Positions 32,993 to 41,643 of a stretch of DNA of 64,000 nucleotides are shown here, in pieces. This DNA comes from Arthrobacter sp. C2 (GTDB taxonomy: Bacteria > Actinomycetota > Actinomycetes > Actinomycetales > Micrococcaceae), in NCBI GenBank assembly GCA_024207135.1, contig CP042428.1, positions 2,108,001 through 2,172,000 of the forward strand, given 5' to 3'. The first letter of the stretch is position 1; every line of letters starts with the position of its first letter. The notes beneath the pieces are model-generated. The model was not told where the DNA came from. It made no database searches and saw nothing but the letters and a program-made list of their open reading frames with translations. The position numbers and the translations under genes were made by a program.

Positions 32993-34336
32993 ATGGCGGC
33001 AACACAAACCAGCACCGACTGGAAAATCCCCAAACGCACCACCTCGGTGGTCCTCTTCGCCTGTTGGCTGGCGATCCTGGCGGAGGGCTACGACGTTGGG
33101 GTCCTTGGCGCCGTCCTGCCGGCGTTGGCCGAGTACCAGGAATGGTCGCTGACCCCGTTGCAGCTTGGCGGACTGGGCGCCTATGCGCTGGTCGGCATGC
33201 TCTTCGGGGCCCTCTTCATCGGAACCCTCAGCGACATCATCGGCCGGCGCAGGATGCTCCTGCTATCGATGGCAATCTTCACCATCACCCAGGCCGGGGC
33301 TGCCCTGGCCCCGACCCCTGAGATCTTTGGCTTGTTCCGCTTCCTGGGCGGCCTGGGCATGGGCGGGATCATCCCGGTCGCCGCGGCACTGACGATCGAA
33401 TACTCGGCACCCAGGAAGCGGTCGCTGAACTACGGAATCATGTACTCGGGTTATTCGCTGGGCATCGTCGCCGCGGCCATGGTGGCCATGGCATTGCTGC
33501 CAACGCTAGGTTGGCGTTGGGTGATTGCCGTGGGCACGCTTCCGATCCTGATCCTTCCGGTGGTCGCCTGGCTCGTTCCGGAATCACTCGAATACCTGGT
33601 GGCCAAGGGCAGGATCGCCGAGGCCAAGGCCCTGGCCAAGAAGCTGAACGTGCGCGACTACCGGCCGGTGGCCCCGGCGAACCCGGGCCGGAGGATCCCT
33701 TGGCGCGAGGTCATGGCCGCCATGTTCTCGGGCAAGTACCTGCGCTCCACGGTGTTCTTCTGGATCTCGTTGTTCTGCGGGATGGTGCTGGTCTATGGCC
33801 TGAACACGTGGCTGCCGCAGATCATGCGCAAGGCGGGCTACGATCTGGGCTCTTCCCTGGCCTTCCTGCTCGTGTTCTCGCTGGCCTCCGCCATTGGCGG
33901 CCTGGTTCTGGGCTTCCTCGCAGACAAATACGGGCAGAAGACCATCCTGGTGCTCTTCTACCTGCTAGGTGCCGGCGGCATCCTGTTGCTGATGTTCCCC
34001 AACACCATGTTCGTGAACCTGTGCTTCGTGGCATTCGCCGGCATCGGGTCCATCTCGACCTCACTGGTCCTGACCGGATACATCGCCGACTACTACCCCG
34101 CGGCACAGCGCGGCACCGCCACAGGCTGGGCGCTGTCCTTTGCCCGCATCGGCGCCATCTCCGGGCCGATCATCGGTGGGTGGATTGCCTCGACCGGGCT
34201 GAGCTTTGAATTCAACTTTGTTTTCTTTGCCATTGTCGGCGTGGTGGCAGCCATCGCGGTGTCATTGATCCCGAAGCGGGTCGTCGAGCCACCCGCCGAA
34301 ACGCCAGCCGTCGAAAGCGAGGCGGTGCTGGACTAG
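32993..34336 (+). CDS. AAHS-type aromatic acid/H+ symporter (MFS)
   Basis: 447 residues, 12 predicted helices. Helix 1 has CWLAILAEGYDVGVLGAVLP with the Asp typical of aromatic acid symporters such as PcaK and BenK, and the loop motif GTLSDIIGRRRM follows. GAGGAG lies 8 nt before ATG 32993. Placement inside the cluster suggests it imports the pathway's aromatic acid (for instance anthranilate or isatinate) with protons. Confidence 0.9.
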   Translation: MAATQTSTDWKIPKRTTSVVLFACWLAILAEGYDVGVLGAVLPALAEYQEWSLTPLQLGGLGAYALVGMLFGALFIGTLSDIIGRRRMLLLSMAIFTITQAGAALAPTPEIFGLFRFLGGLGMGGIIPVAAALTIEYSAPRKRSLNYGIMYSGYSLGIVAAAMVAMALLPTLGWRWVIAVGTLPILILPVVAWLVPESLEYLVAKGRIAEAKALAKKLNVRDYRPVAPANPGRRIPWREVMAAMFSGKYLRSTVFFWISLFCGMVLVYGLNTWLPQIMRKAGYDLGSSLAFLLVFSLASAIGGLVLGFLADKYGQKTILVLFYLLGAGGILLLMFPNTMFVNLCFVAFAGIGSISTSLVLTGYIADYYPAAQRGTATGWALSFARIGAISGPIIGGWIASTGLSFEFNFVFFAIVGVVAAIAVSLIPKRVVEPPAETPAVESEAVLD

Positions 34337-34366
34337 ATCCCCTGGGCCGGTTCGAAAGGAGTGGTT

Positions 34367-34417
34367 CCCATGCCCGCGCAGCTGCCGCTTGACGTCGGGC
34401 AGCCACCCGGGCATGGG
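34367..34417. terminator. Bidirectional hairpin between convergent genes
   Basis: CCCATGCCCG pairs with CGGGCATGGG, with further pairing inside (GCTGCC/GGCAGC), between the MFS and VanZ-RDD genes. Confidence 0.6.
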
Positions 34418-34443
34418 GATCGGCGCGGAGCCGCAACGTGGTT

Positions 34444-35526
34444 TCAGGTGCGGGCTGCGGCCCGCACCCCGTGCCGCACGCGGGCATCCTCCAGTTCCAT
34501 GCCCGCCACCATGGCCGCGAATCCGCGATGGTTTCGGCTTGTCCACACCGTTACCAGGCTCAGCAGAACGAAGACCGCCAGCAGGAGCCCGCTGAACGGG
34601 AAGCTGAGGGCCGCCAGGATTCCGTACCCGCCGATGCCTGCAACAAAACGCAGCGGACGGGCCAGCACGGCGGGCATCCGGGTCGGGTGTCCGCGCAGCA
34701 GTGTCGCACTTTCGCCGATGCTCTGCCCACTGGCCAGGATCCACGCCAATTGCACCGCCAGCGGCACCCACGCCGCGAGCAGGCTCTGCACGTCTTGGTC
34801 GAGCAGCTCAAAGGGAATGTGCTCGACATACATCTGCCAGGCCCGCCAACCGATGGCGAGCATTCCGCCCAGGAGCGCCAGGAAGAGCACGTCGCAGAGC
34901 ATTCCCAGCAGTCGCCGCCCGGCCGTCACCGCCCGCGGCTGCGACGGATCGATGCTGGATCCGCGGCGGCGTACGAAGAGCACCGCCACCACGGAACCGG
35001 CGATTGCCCCGAGGGTGTTGGCCATCAGGTCATCGACGTCGAACAGGCGGTAGGCACACGGAAACAAGCCCCACACGCCGGTGCGCTGGGTGGCCTCGAT
35101 GAACAACGAGATGCCGGCCCCGGCCAATGCGGCGACAACCAGCCCGCGCCGGAACATGGTCCGCAGCAGGAAACCCAGGGGCATGAAAAGCATGATGTTG
35201 AACGCGACCTGCTGGACCGAGGGGTTGCGCAGAATCTGGCCGGGTGTGGAATGCGGGAAGGCGCGCGCATCGGCCACCGAGGCGAACGGCGTCAGCTGGA
35301 TCCCGACGCAGCGGTAGCCGTCCTGCGGCAGCGGCATCAGGGTATAGGTCCACAGGGACATGGCGTAAACGGCCAGGGCGATCCACCCCAGCAGCCACAT
35401 CGCGCTGATGTGCCCGCGCCGACGATAGCTGATGGCAATGAACGGAATGAGGAGGGCCACCGCCGCGACGACGCCAATCACGATGGCGACGGCTCCGAGC
35501 ATGATTCTGTCTGACACTCGATCCAT
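34444..35526 (-). CDS. VanZ-RDD fusion membrane protein
   Basis: About 360 residues. The N-terminal half is a VanZ-like domain (MSLWTYTLMPLP, NIMLFMPLGFLLRTMF, SLFIEATQRTGVW, FDVDDLMANTLGAIAG). The C-terminal half is an RDD-type membrane domain (RRLLGMLCDVLFLALLGGMLAIGW). VanZ homologues give low teicoplanin resistance in enterococci or are of unknown function; RDD domains are possible transporters. The start is uncertain (ATG 35526 preferred; ATG 35559 possible). Confidence 0.8.
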   Translation of the reverse strand: MDRVSDRIMLGAVAIVIGVVAAVALLIPFIAISYRRRGHISAMWLLGWIALAVYAMSLWTYTLMPLPQDGYRCVGIQLTPFASVADARAFPHSTPGQILRNPSVQQVAFNIMLFMPLGFLLRTMFRRGLVVAALAGAGISLFIEATQRTGVWGLFPCAYRLFDVDDLMANTLGAIAGSVVAVLFVRRRGSSIDPSQPRAVTAGRRLLGMLCDVLFLALLGGMLAIGWRAWQMYVEHIPFELLDQDVQSLLAAWVPLAVQLAWILASGQSIGESATLLRGHPTRMPAVLARPLRFVAGIGGYGILAALSFPFSGLLLAVFVLLSLVTVWTSRNHRGFAAMVAGMELEDARVRHGVRAAART

Positions 35527-35583
35527 CCTATGGGAGGGCCTGTACCCCGCGCGCTCCATCCCGACGCGCACAAACCATGGTGA

Positions 35584-35613
35584 AAAGTACTTGCTAATAT
35601 GGAAAGTACTTGC
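35584..35613 (+). promoter_or_regulatory. Direct repeats AAAGTACTTGC, candidate operator
   Basis: Two copies of AAAGTACTTGC start at 35584 and 35603, a 19-bp spacing. Each contains the palindrome AAGTACTT. They lie 52 nt before a membrane protein whose operon also encodes a small winged-helix regulator, so autoregulation is likely. Confidence 0.55.
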
Positions 35614-35664
35614 GTACGATGGGTTAAACGCCAGATCCCCGGCAACATCCGCAAGGAGACCGAC

Positions 35665-36102
35665 ATGGACAACAACAAGCTTTCACCGTCAGCGGCACAG
35701 GACCTGCTCAACGAGGCGGGCCGGCTCGGTGCCGCCTCGCGCTCCGGTGCCGGCTGGCCGCACATCACGATGCTGCTGGGCATGGGCGCCATCTCTTCGC
35801 TGTCGCTGCTCGCGTTTTGGCTCGTCGGCCAGGTCGACGAGTCCCTCATCTGGATCCCCATGGTCGGGATGCTCGCCTGGTTGGGCATCTTCATGGCCGT
35901 GATGCTGTACTTCGGCAGGTCCACGAAGCAGGGCTTCACCGCCCGCTGGGGCATCTGCATCGGAATCTGGGCCGTGCTGTGGGGCATCGGGTGCGTCGTC
36001 GGGCTCAACTTCTTCGCCGGCGAGCTGTGGTTCTTCGCCGCCACCGCGGCCGCCATCACGATCGCCACCGTGGCCGGCGCCTGGACCGAGGCTTCTAAAT
36101 GA
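35665..36102 (+). CDS. Four-helix membrane protein with regulator partner
   Basis: 145 residues. A polar N-terminus (MDNNKLSPSAAQDLLNEAGRLG) is followed by four hydrophobic helices. AAGGAG precedes the ATG. The stop overlaps the start of a winged-helix gene by four bases. I do not recognise a functional family; membrane protein and winged-helix pairs of this kind are usually self-regulated. Confidence 0.8.
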   Translation: MDNNKLSPSAAQDLLNEAGRLGAASRSGAGWPHITMLLGMGAISSLSLLAFWLVGQVDESLIWIPMVGMLAWLGIFMAVMLYFGRSTKQGFTARWGICIGIWAVLWGIGCVVGLNFFAGELWFFAATAAAITIATVAGAWTEASK

Positions 36103-36413
36103 GCGCGCCGGAGACCCCCTCGCACCCCCGCCACCGGCTGGCCGAGGACCTCGCGCACCCGGTGCGCTTCTCGATGGCCGCGGCGCTGGCGGCCACCGAC
36201 GAGACGGAGTTCGCGGTGCTCCGCGACCACCTGCAGGTCAGCGACTCGGTGCTCAGCCGCCAGGCCTCCGCCCTGGAGGCCGCCGGCATCGTGCGCATCC
36301 GCAAGGGCTACATCGGCAAGCGTCCGCGCACCTGGCTCTCGCTGACCAAGGCCGGCCGGGAGACCTGGGCCCGGCATCTGGCCGCGCTGCAGGCCATCGC
36401 CTCCGGCGGCTGA
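36099..36413 (+). CDS. Small winged-helix transcriptional regulator
   Basis: 104 residues, one winged helix-turn-helix: LAHPVRFSMAAALAA, LRDHLQVSDSVLSRQASALEAAGIVRIRKGYIGKRPRTW. It matches the one-domain ArsR/MarR-like group (HTH_34). It is coupled to the membrane protein and probably binds the AAAGTACTTGC repeats upstream. Confidence 0.87.
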   Translation: MSAPETPSHPRHRLAEDLAHPVRFSMAAALAATDETEFAVLRDHLQVSDSVLSRQASALEAAGIVRIRKGYIGKRPRTWLSLTKAGRETWARHLAALQAIASGG

Positions 36414-36419
36414 GTCCGG

Positions 36420-37808
36420 CTACCGCCCGGAGACCAGGTCGGCGAACCGCGCGATCGGGGCGGTGGCGGCCCGGCCGCCCCGCTCCTGGGCATCGGCCCG
36501 GTGGTACATGGCATACATGCCCTGCACCGCGAGCCAGCGCACCGGCTCGGGTTCCCAGCGGCGCACCGTGCGGTTGACCCACGGCATGGCGGTGGCCTTG
36601 GTGTCCCGCCCCAGCACCAGGTCCGTGAGCGTCCGGCCGGCCAGGTTGGTCGCGGTGACCCCGGTGCCGACGTATCCCCCGGCAAAGCCCAGGCCCGTGG
36701 CCGGGTCGTAGTTCACGCTCGCCCGCCAGTCGCGCGGCACACCCAGGACCCCGGACCAGGCATGCTCGATCCGGGCCCCCGCCGCTGCCGGGAACATCTC
36801 GTGCAGGATCCCGGTCAACGACTTGACGGTCTTGGGCCCGGTGGCCCCGTCCATGTCGGTGCGCGAGCCGTAGCGGTAGGGCACCCCGCGACCGCCGATG
36901 GCGATGCGGCCGTCCCGCGTGCGCTGCAGGTACACATACGCGTGGGCGAAATCCTCCAGGGTCTCGCACCCCTCCCAGCCGATGTCCTCCCAGGCGCCGG
37001 CATCCAACGGCTCGGTCACGATCATCGAGGAATTCATCGGCAGCCAGTCGCGGTGCGCCTGCGGAAGGTTGGCGGTGAACCCCTCGGTGGCCCGCAGGAT
37101 GTGCGCGGCGCGCACGGTTCCGCGTTCGGTCACCGCGTGTGCAGGTGCCCCGTGGGCCCCGGCGTTGATCTCGGTGACAAGGGTGTTCTCGTAGATGGTG
37201 ACGCTGCGGCGTTCGACCGCCGCGGCCAGCCCGCGCACCAGTTTCGCCGGGTGGATGCGGGCGCAGTGCGGGATGTGCATCGAACCCAGGGCACCGGCCA
37301 CGTTGATCCGCTCGCGTGTCGCGGCGGCCGAGAGCCGCACCGCATCGTCCTCCGGCCACTTCAGCTGCTCCGCGGCCATGGCCTCGAGCCGGCCAAGTTG
37401 CGCCCGGTTGCGGGCCACCAGCAGTTCCCCGCCCTTGTGCACGTGCGCGTCGATGCCCTCGGCCGCGGCCACGGAGATGACCTCGTCGACGGTCTCGTTG
37501 AGCATCCGTTGGAAGTCGCCCACCAAGGCCCGGCCGTGGCTTTTGACGTACCCGTCGCGTCCGCCGGTGATGGTGTTGGCCAGCCAGCCGCCGTTGCGGC
37601 CCGAGGCGCCGAACCCGGCGAAGCGGGACTCGAGCACCGCGATGCGCAGCGACGGGTCGGCCCGGGCCAGGTAGTAGGCGCTCCACAACCCGGTGTACCC
37701 GGCACCGACGATCGCGACATCGACCTCCAGGTCCCCGGCGAGCGCCGGGCGCGGGGCCGGCAGCCCGTCTTCGGCATACCAAAACGACACGTTCCCGTTG
37801 GTGGTCAT
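36420..37808 (-). CDS. FAD-dependent amine/amino-acid oxidoreductase, DadA/PuuB type
   Basis: 462 residues. The FAD motif is VAIVGAGYTGLWSAYYLAR near residue 32, followed by GFGASGRNGGW, the DAO family signature. The C-terminal part has GYVGTGVTATNLAGR. Homologues include gamma-glutamylputrescine oxidase and other D-amino-acid oxidase-like enzymes. It lies 54 nt after the S9 peptidase on the same strand, so the pair may form a peptide or polyamine catabolic unit. Substrate not determinable from sequence. Confidence 0.87.
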   Translation of the reverse strand: MTTNGNVSFWYAEDGLPAPRPALAGDLEVDVAIVGAGYTGLWSAYYLARADPSLRIAVLESRFAGFGASGRNGGWLANTITGGRDGYVKSHGRALVGDFQRMLNETVDEVISVAAAEGIDAHVHKGGELLVARNRAQLGRLEAMAAEQLKWPEDDAVRLSAAATRERINVAGALGSMHIPHCARIHPAKLVRGLAAAVERRSVTIYENTLVTEINAGAHGAPAHAVTERGTVRAAHILRATEGFTANLPQAHRDWLPMNSSMIVTEPLDAGAWEDIGWEGCETLEDFAHAYVYLQRTRDGRIAIGGRGVPYRYGSRTDMDGATGPKTVKSLTGILHEMFPAAAGARIEHAWSGVLGVPRDWRASVNYDPATGLGFAGGYVGTGVTATNLAGRTLTDLVLGRDTKATAMPWVNRTVRRWEPEPVRWLAVQGMYAMYHRADAQERGGRAATAPIARFADLVSGR

Positions 37809-37862
37809 TCTACGGATTGTCCTTGCGTTGGTCGGGTGTGCGGGCGGAAGGCTGCGTGGCGG

Positions 37863-39821
37863 CTAGCTGAGCTTGAGCACCGGGACATCGGATTCGAAGC
37901 CGAACACCGCGGCATAGAAGCCGAGGGAGGTTTCCAGCGCGTTGACGATGGTCTCGGCGCGGCGGAAGCCGTGCTGCTCGCCCTCGTAGAGCACATAGGC
38001 GTGCGGGATCCCGTTGGCGGCCAGCGCATCGGCGACCACCTGGGACTGGGCCGGGGGCACCACCTTGTCCTGGTCCCCCTGCAGCAACAGCACCGGGCAG
38101 CTGATGTCCGCCACGTGGTTGATCGGCGCACGCTGCGCGTAGAGCTCGGCGGCCTCGGGGTAGGGGCCGACCAGCGAATCCATGTAGCGGGATTCGAAGT
38201 CGTGGGTGTCGCGCACCAGGCCGACCAGGTCCGAGACCCCGTAGCGGGAAATGCCCGCGGAGAAGGTCTTGGTGGTGGTCAGCGCAGACAGCACGGTCCA
38301 GCCGCCGGCGGACCCGCCCTCGATGGCCAGGCGCTTGGGGTCGGCCATGCCGGCGGCCGCCAGGCCCTCGAGCACCGCGACGGTGTCCTGGACATCGACC
38401 ACTCCCCATTGCCCGTTCAGCCGCTGGCGGTAGGCCCGGCCGAAACCGGTGGATCCCCCGTAGTTCACGTCCACCACCCCGATGCCGCGCGAGGTGTAGT
38501 AGGCGATGGACAAGGAGAGCTGGGCAAAGGCCTGGGACGTGGGCCCGCCGTGCACGAAGGCCACGTAGGGCGGCAGCTCGTCCGCGGCCCCGGTGAGCAT
38601 TCCGAGCTTCGGCTCGTACACGTGGGCGTAGACGCGCGAGCCGTCGGCCGTGGTGAATTCCATGGCCTCGGCACCGGGCAGCGCCTCGGGGTCGGGCAGG
38701 TCCTTCAGGGCCAGGGAGATGTTCCGTACCGCCAGCGTGTCCAGGTCGATCAGCCGCAGCCCGTCGCCCTGAACCAGCGAGGTGGCGGTGGCCAGCAGCA
38801 GGCTTCCGCGCAGCCCGGTGGGCGAGATGCGGGTGAAGGGCAGCACGAGTTGCTGCAGCTTGCCGCTGGCAACATCCAGCGTGGCCAGCGAGCTCCCGTG
38901 GGTGCCGTGCGTCACCAGCAGGGTGTTGGCGTCGATGACCTTGTACCAGGTTTGGCCCACGGTCCACAGCGGTCCGGCGAACTCCTCCTCCCTTTCGCAC
39001 AGCGGGCGCTGGGTCGAGGAGGGCACATCGTGCAGGTAGGGGTTCCACCAGCCGCTGCGGTCGGAGATGAACACGAGCCGGTCATCGTCGAGCCATTCGG
39101 GCTGCAGCACCGATTCGCTGGTGGAACCGGCCAGCACCGTGTCGTTCGCGGCCGCCAGGTCCCCCAGGTCGGCCACGTGGAGTTCGGTCCCGTCCCAGGG
39201 CATCTGCGGGTGTTCCCAGGAAATCCAGCTGATCCGGGTGCCCGAGGGATTCAGCCGCGGGGCCGCGACAAAGCGCGAGGACGCCGTGACCTCGAGAAGC
39301 GCGCCGGGGTCCTGTGCGGCGGAGCCATCAAGCGGGATCGCGGCGATGTAGCGGCGCAGATCGGTGCGGTGGTCTTCGCAGATGGCCAGCACGTGCCCGG
39401 CGGGGCCCTGGATGATCTCGGCGAAGCGCAGTGCCGGATCCCCGTCGGCGCCGGAGGACTCCGGGGTCAGGGGAACCGGGGTGCCGCCGTGGGCATCGAC
39501 GAGGTAGAGGCGCTGGTCGCGGAAGTTCGCGAACACCAGCTTCTGCCCGTCCCCGGAACCGATGGCGGCCCAGGACGCGCCGCCGTATTCATTGACCCGG
39601 CTGCGGACATTGAAGGGGGCGGCCACGAGTTCGCGCGTCGGAGCGTCGGATGCGGCGGCCCGGGCCAGGACGGTCAGCCGCCCGCCCTCGGCCGGGCGGC
39701 CCTCGAGCCACCACAATTCCTCCCCGACAAAACCGCCGCCGCCCACCGGCGTGGTGCCGGCGGCCACCTGCGCGGCGGAAATGGGCGAGGGCCAGGAGCC
39801 GTAGGGCAAACGCGTAGTCAT
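37863..39821 (-). CDS. S9 family prolyl-oligopeptidase-like peptidase
   Basis: 652 residues. The N-terminal 370 or so residues form a beta-propeller; the C-terminal alpha/beta-hydrolase has the nucleophile in IEGGSAGGWTV, the acid near LLLQGDQDKVVPP, and His in GEQHGFRRAE. It resembles acylaminoacyl- or dipeptidyl-peptidases. No signal peptide, so cytoplasmic. TAGGAT lies 6 nt before the ATG, consistent with a leaderless mRNA. Confidence 0.92.
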   Translation of the reverse strand: MTTRLPYGSWPSPISAAQVAAGTTPVGGGGFVGEELWWLEGRPAEGGRLTVLARAAASDAPTRELVAAPFNVRSRVNEYGGASWAAIGSGDGQKLVFANFRDQRLYLVDAHGGTPVPLTPESSGADGDPALRFAEIIQGPAGHVLAICEDHRTDLRRYIAAIPLDGSAAQDPGALLEVTASSRFVAAPRLNPSGTRISWISWEHPQMPWDGTELHVADLGDLAAANDTVLAGSTSESVLQPEWLDDDRLVFISDRSGWWNPYLHDVPSSTQRPLCEREEEFAGPLWTVGQTWYKVIDANTLLVTHGTHGSSLATLDVASGKLQQLVLPFTRISPTGLRGSLLLATATSLVQGDGLRLIDLDTLAVRNISLALKDLPDPEALPGAEAMEFTTADGSRVYAHVYEPKLGMLTGAADELPPYVAFVHGGPTSQAFAQLSLSIAYYTSRGIGVVDVNYGGSTGFGRAYRQRLNGQWGVVDVQDTVAVLEGLAAAGMADPKRLAIEGGSAGGWTVLSALTTTKTFSAGISRYGVSDLVGLVRDTHDFESRYMDSLVGPYPEAAELYAQRAPINHVADISCPVLLLQGDQDKVVPPAQSQVVADALAANGIPHAYVLYEGEQHGFRRAETIVNALETSLGFYAAVFGFESDVPVLKLS

Positions 39822-40210
39822 GCTGCGATCCTAGCCTTCCCGCACGCTCGGCTGAACCCTTCCGCGGTGCGGCTGCGAGGCAGCCCGGTGGCGGAAACGC
39901 CAAAACGGCTCACCGGCCGGTTCCCTAAGAAAGTGTTAGGAATGGGCGGACAAGCACCGGTGTGCGGGCGATCACCTATACGTTTGTCTGTGACAAGACT
40001 CTCGCACGGGACTTGGCCCACATGGAACCGCAGCGTTGCGCTCCGGCATCGGGCCGGCCCCCTGCGCCGCCGGCGGACGACTTCCGCCGCAGGACGTCCG
40101 ACGGGTAGCATGCCGGCCCACAGGACGCGAAGTATCGTGCCGGATGTGCCGCCCCGCGGGAGACATCCCAGGCACATACGGCAACCACAAGGATCAGGAA
40201 GCACAGGCCC
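39822..40210. other. 389-nt divergent intergenic region
   Basis: It separates the S9 peptidase and the Nramp-like gene. At its left edge is the TAGGAT -10 box of the peptidase (39828-39833). Elsewhere I see a short inverted repeat (GGCGGA/TCCGCC) but no recognisable riboswitch, small gene or operator. Confidence 0.5.
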
Positions 40211-41518
40211 ATGCCAACAGAAGAACACCTCCCGACGGTCAAGGCGTTGCACGCCGACCGCATCGACGACGACGGCGGCAAGGCCGCCAAATGGAAGATC
40301 GTCGGCCCCGGCCTGGTAGTAGCGGCCACCGGCGTCGGCGCCGCCGACATGGTCGCCACCCTGGTGGCAGGATCCCGCTACGGCTACGCCCTTCTCTGGG
40401 CCGTGATCGTCGGTGTCGCACTGAAGATCATCCTCGTCGAGGGCGCCGGGCGCTTCACCCTGGCCACCGGCAAGACCATCTTCGAGGGCTGGAAGTCCCT
40501 GGGCAAGTGGACCACCTGGTACTTCGGCCCCTACATCATGATCTGGGGCTTCGTCTACGGGGCCACCGCGATGTCCTCGGCCGCGATGCCGCTGGCAGCC
40601 ATGTTCCCGGCCGTCGACCTGAAGGTCTTCGCCGTGGCCATGGGCCTGGCCGGCTTCGCCATGGTCTGGTTCGGCCGCTACTCCTTCTTCGAGAAGATCA
40701 CCGCGGTGCTGGTGGGCATCATGTTCGTCACCGTCGTGGGCCTGGCAGTGATTGCCGCACCGAACATCCCCGAGATGTTCAAGGGCCTGATCCCGATGAT
40801 CCCCTCCGGCGGCGTGGTCTACACCCTGGCGCTCGCCGGCGGCGTGGGCGGCACCATCACACTGGCCGCCTACGGCTACTGGCTGCGCGAGAAGGGCTGG
40901 TACACGCCCAAGTGGATGAAGGTCATGCGGATCGACAACTCCATGGCCTACGTTCTCACCGGCATCTTCGTGATCGCCATGCTGATCGTCGGCGCCGAGG
41001 TCGTGCGCGCCGCAGGCGTCTCGCTGAGCGCCGGCGATGCCGGCCTGCTGGACCTGACCACGGTGCTGAACGAGAAGTACGGCAACGTGGTCGGCACCGG
41101 GTTCCTGGTGGGTTTCTGGGCCGCGTCCTTCTCCTCGATCATCGGGGTGTGGAACGGCGTCTCGCTGATGTTCGCCGACTTCTGGGGCAACATCCGCGGC
41201 AAGGAATCCGGGCACCCGGACACCCGCGTGGGCGGCAAGTACTTCAAGTTCTACGTCCTGTGGCTGACCTTCCCGCCGATGGTGCTGTTCCTGCTGGACA
41301 AGCCGATCGCCCTGATCCTTGCCTACGGCGTGCTTGGCTCGCTGTTCATGCCGTTCCTCGCCGTGACCCTGCTGGGCCTGCTCAACGGCAAGCGGATCCC
41401 CAAGGTCTGGGCGAACAAGGTCCACACCAACGTCCTGCTGGCCATCACCGCAGCCCTGTTCATTTCCCTGGGTGTCCAACAGCTGTACAAAGCCGTCTCG
41501 CCGCTCTGGGAGGGCTAG
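40211..41518 (+). CDS. Nramp-like transporter lacking DPGN and MPH motifs
   Basis: 435 residues, about 11 helices, clearly Nramp-like: GPGLVVAATGVGAADMV in helix 1 aligns with the Nramp GPGF...DPGN segment. However the metal-binding DPGN is G43-A-A-D46, and the helix-6 MPH motif is missing (GGTITLAAYGYW). The metal ligands of canonical Mn/Fe transporters are therefore absent; it may carry a different substrate such as Mg or an organic cation. The ATG has only a weak AGGA upstream. The gene ends at a strong hairpin. Confidence 0.85.
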   Translation: MPTEEHLPTVKALHADRIDDDGGKAAKWKIVGPGLVVAATGVGAADMVATLVAGSRYGYALLWAVIVGVALKIILVEGAGRFTLATGKTIFEGWKSLGKWTTWYFGPYIMIWGFVYGATAMSSAAMPLAAMFPAVDLKVFAVAMGLAGFAMVWFGRYSFFEKITAVLVGIMFVTVVGLAVIAAPNIPEMFKGLIPMIPSGGVVYTLALAGGVGGTITLAAYGYWLREKGWYTPKWMKVMRIDNSMAYVLTGIFVIAMLIVGAEVVRAAGVSLSAGDAGLLDLTTVLNEKYGNVVGTGFLVGFWAASFSSIIGVWNGVSLMFADFWGNIRGKESGHPDTRVGGKYFKFYVLWLTFPPMVLFLLDKPIALILAYGVLGSLFMPFLAVTLLGLLNGKRIPKVWANKVHTNVLLAITAALFISLGVQQLYKAVSPLWEG

Positions 41519-41550
41519 CACTTCCCTTTCGGTGCAACGCACCAAACCCC

Positions 41551-41586
41551 ACGGGGCCGTATCCGCTTTTCGCGGGTGCGGCCCCG
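41551..41586 (+). terminator. Hairpin terminator after Nramp-like gene
   Basis: ACGGGGCCG and CGGCCCCGT form the base of a stem continued by TCCGC/GCGGG around a TTTT loop. Confidence 0.8.
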
Positions 41587-41643
41587 TTCGTACATCCGGG
41601 TGGCAATGGACAACCCCGGCGCGCTCGGCGCAGACTTGGCCCC

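Noticed and set aside
20541-34336. Tryptophan-kynurenine pathway as explanation for the cyclase
   Set aside because: No tryptophan dioxygenase or kynureninase gene is present in the window, and the ThDP partner is not part of that pathway; kept only as an alternative.
39822-40210. Metal-sensing riboswitch upstream of the Nramp-like gene
   Set aside because: I looked for yybP-ykoY, M-box and ydaO conserved segments and saw none.
36501-40319. 1272-codon plus-strand open frame
   Set aside because: It runs antisense through the FAD oxidoreductase and S9 peptidase genes with no domain; GC-rich antisense artefact.
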